Assembly: GCA_947624855.1 (NCBI GenBank)
Contig: CANQMC010000059.1
Location: 1 to 7,688, forward strand
Length of the DNA: 7,688 nucleotides
Direction: 5' to 3'
From: an uncultured Bacilli bacterium
GTDB lineage: Bacteria > Bacillota_I > Bacilli_A > RF39 > UBA660
A program made the position numbers and the translations under genes. The first letter of the stretch is position 1. Every line of letters starts with the position of its first letter. This document shows, in pieces, positions 5,972-7,688 of this stretch. Below the pieces are notes generated by a model, which was given only the letters and a program-made list of their open reading frames with translations, searched no databases and had not been told where the DNA came from.

Positions 5972-7599
5972 AAAAAGTTTTAGTTTTTATTAAAAAATAT
6001 ATCCTTGTTATTATTGTAGCTTTTATTATTTTAGTGATTGGAAGTTTTTTAATTGTAAATTTGGTATATAAAAAAATTAATATCAAAATATATGATACTG
6101 AATATATTAAATTTAATTACGATAGTAGTTGGAATATTTTAAGTAATAGTGATCTTTATGTTAAATTAGAAAATAAAAATAAAGGTATAATAAATATAGA
6201 ATTATTACAATTAGATGATAATTATAAATATGAGAAATTGGATCAAATATTAGATAATTTATTGTTTGATATAAATGAACAAAATAAGAATTATAATTTG
6301 ATATTTAAAAAAGATATTACTTTAACTAATAAGTTATTAGATGGTTATGAAGTTTTGTATGAAACTAATGATAGTGAAGTAATGTTAAGTATAGCAAAAA
6401 ATGAAAATTATCTTATTATGTTTACTTTTGAAGCTGATAATAAATATTTTGATATGTTGTTAGATAGTGTTCAAAATATTATCTATAATTTTGAAATAAA
6501 AGAAAATAAATATAAATTAAATAATAAGTTAGAATTAAGTACAGAAAATATATTATTTTCAAAAAATAATAATCTAGATAATAAAATTAAAGATAGTAAT
6601 GAATATGAAATAGCAAGCAATAATTATTTAGTTTCATATTTAGTTCCTAATATATTTAAGGTAACAAGTATTGATTCTAGAAAAGGAAGTTTTAGTTTTC
6701 AAGATGATAATGCTACGATTAATGTTACAACAACTATATATAATAAAAATATTTATGATTATTTAGATAAAACTGAAAGTAATAGTTCTATATATGAAGA
6801 ATTTAATTTTTATAAGGAAAATAAAGATAAATATTCTAATTTTGAAGAACAATTAAGTAAATATAAAATTTCTAATTATGATAGTTATCTTTATAAAGTA
6901 TTTTATACTGATAAAATGAATAATAAAAAATATGAAAATTATTCTTTAATTGTTCCAATTAATAAAAATCATATATTTTTATTAAGAGTAATAGGAGAAA
7001 ATAGTTCTATATCTGAAAAATTAATAAATAGTTTTAAAATTAATAAGGTTGTTAATTATAGTAGTTATATTAACAGAGAAGTTAAAGATGGTTATTTTAA
7101 TATTAATTTAGAAAGACTTAATAATAAAAAAACAGATTCAATCAGTATAAGATTATCTGAAAAATATCAAGAAATTGATGAGGGTGCTGATATGTATAGC
7201 TATAGATATATAGGTTTAAATAAAGATACAAATAATAATACTTATCAATATAATATAAATTATAATTTAACTTCTCCATCGCAAGATTTAAATTCCATGA
7301 TTGATTTAATTAATTTTAATATTGAATCTTATGAAGTTTATGGTAATTATAATAAATTAAAATATTTAGATACACTTACTTTAAATGAAAAGCAATTTAA
7401 AGTTTATGAAGGTAGTTATTTTAAATTAGATAATTTGTTTAATCAAAAAGAAACTTCAATATTTAAAGTTAATGAAAAAGTATTAATATATGAATTAGAG
7501 AATGGAGGAATGTTGATTATAACTATTGATGGAAATAATAAAGAAATAGAAGATAATATGTTAAATGAATTAACAGATATTACAATTTTAAAAAATTAA
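5968..7599 (+). CDS. Membrane-anchored protein with three Mog1/PsbP-like domains
   Basis: A 543-residue protein. KK residues and a membrane helix at 11-33 anchor it with the remainder outside the cell; no lipobox. The exterior looks like three copies of one alpha/beta unit (about 46-177, 221-358, 392-541). Each opens with an amphipathic strand (IKFNYDSSWNI, LVSYLVPNIFKV, ISIRLSEKYQEI), has a strand with an aromatic-Val-Tyr pattern (GYEVLYET, YLYKVFYTD, FKVYEGSYF), then a hydrophobic strand (YLIMFTFEA, IFLLRVIGE, MLIITIDGN) followed by a short helix closing on an I-x-F/I-type end (NIIYNFEI, INSFKI, LTDITI). That order fits the Mog1/PsbP-like fold (DUF1795-type), but identity between copies is low and this is a pattern call. 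There is no enzyme motif; Trp55 is the only tryptophan. The ATGA overlap with the upstream gene and a weak site (GGTG, 5959-5962) imply translational coupling, so the two products may act together. Confidence 0.65.
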   Translation: MKKVLVFIKKYILVIIVAFIILVIGSFLIVNLVYKKINIKIYDTEYIKFNYDSSWNILSNSDLYVKLENKNKGIINIELLQLDDNYKYEKLDQILDNLLFDINEQNKNYNLIFKKDITLTNKLLDGYEVLYETNDSEVMLSIAKNENYLIMFTFEADNKYFDMLLDSVQNIIYNFEIKENKYKLNNKLELSTENILFSKNNNLDNKIKDSNEYEIASNNYLVSYLVPNIFKVTSIDSRKGSFSFQDDNATINVTTTIYNKNIYDYLDKTESNSSIYEEFNFYKENKDKYSNFEEQLSKYKISNYDSYLYKVFYTDKMNNKKYENYSLIVPINKNHIFLLRVIGENSSISEKLINSFKINKVVNYSSYINREVKDGYFNINLERLNNKKTDSISIRLSEKYQEIDEGADMYSYRYIGLNKDTNNNTYQYNINYNLTSPSQDLNSMIDLINFNIESYEVYGNYNKLKYLDTLTLNEKQFKVYEGSYFKLDNLFNQKETSIFKVNEKVLIYELENGGMLIITIDGNNKEIEDNMLNELTDITILKN

Positions 7600-7616
7600 G
7601 AAAGAAGGATGAAAAA

Positions 7617-7688
7617 ATGAATTGTAAAAAATGTGGAGCGCCTTTAAATGCAGAAGATAAATTTTGCAGAAACTGTGGAGCAACAGTT
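7617..7688 (+). CDS. Zinc-ribbon protein, 5' end only
   Basis: The first 24 codons, open at the window end. The product starts MNCKKCGAPLNAEDKFCRNC, a complete zinc ribbon with cysteines 3, 6, 17 and 20, with the same spacing as the N-terminus of the metalloprotease chimera at 3074. Proteins that begin this way in Firmicutes often continue with a membrane helix and an exterior domain, but nothing beyond the ribbon can be seen. AGAAGG (7603-7608) lies eight bases before the ATG. It follows the previous stop by 17 bases, so it belongs to the same cluster. An out-of-frame ATG at 7609 stops after two lysine codons. Confidence 0.8.
   Translation, partial: MNCKKCGAPLNAEDKFCRNCGATV

Larger units (their letters stand above)
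432..7688 (+). other. Probable operon of envelope proteins, cut at the right end
   Basis: Six consecutive + strand genes are separated by 19, 37, 9, -4 and 17 bases. I see no terminator or convincing promoter between them. All five complete products carry a signal peptide or membrane helices, and the sixth starts with the same type of zinc ribbon as the third. Co-transcription is inferred from spacing. The cluster may begin at the candidate promoter at 341-370 or be reached by read-through from the G-tract promoter. Confidence 0.7.

Noticed and set aside
5969..5983. Mycoplasma-type code with TGA read as Trp
   Set aside because: All 13 tryptophans in the complete genes use TGG, and TGA at 5969 ends a gene exactly at an ATGA overlap. 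With code 4 in such AT-rich DNA, in-frame TGA would be common. Reading through would add only four codons, so this one site alone is not decisive.

Overview
The window is very AT-rich (by eye well under 30% G+C) and all genes run on the + strand. Shine-Dalgarno sites of the GGAGG/GAGGTG type, GTG and TTG starts, a lipobox lipoprotein, M48-type and zinc-ribbon membrane proteins, and AT-driven Asn/Lys/Ile-rich proteins suggest a low-GC Firmicute, probably an uncultured gut-type Bacilli or Clostridia. All 13 tryptophans in the complete genes use TGG and one gene ends in TGA, so the standard bacterial code fits better than the Mycoplasma code. The species cannot be named from this sequence.

Region 1 (1-330): a near-consensus promoter (TTGACT, 17-base spacer, TATAAT with an extended -10 TG) whose spacer contains ten consecutive G residues. 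It drives a small gene for an 81-residue multi-pass membrane protein. A G10 run in such AT-rich DNA, placed exactly where length sets promoter strength, looks like a phase-variable promoter. The gene ends in a perfect AT-rich inverted repeat that lacks a U-tract and is not a convincing terminator.

Region 2 (330-431): a short intergenic stretch with a weak candidate promoter and an imperfect inverted repeat. It has no GC-rich terminator, so read-through from the first promoter is possible.

Region 3 (432-7688): six tightly packed genes (gaps 19, 37, 9, -4 and 17 bases) that look like one operon of envelope proteins: (i) a LppM-like lipoprotein with an additional C-terminal membrane helix; (ii) an M48/HtpX-like membrane zinc protease with an added OB-fold-like domain; (iii) a zinc ribbon-TM-metalloprotease chimera with an extracytoplasmic HELGH active site, starting at TTG; (iv) a secreted trypsin/HtrA-fold protein that has lost its catalytic His and Ser; (v) a membrane-anchored protein with three tandem domains resembling the Mog1/PsbP fold; (vi) the first 24 codons of another zinc-ribbon protein, cut by the window end.

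Taken together this is a cell-envelope cassette with two apparently active metalloproteases, one inactive protease homologue and several anchored, probably binding or scaffolding, proteins. It may lie behind a switchable promoter. The individual fold assignments rest on visible motifs. The idea that the genes form one functional, phase-variable system is inference.
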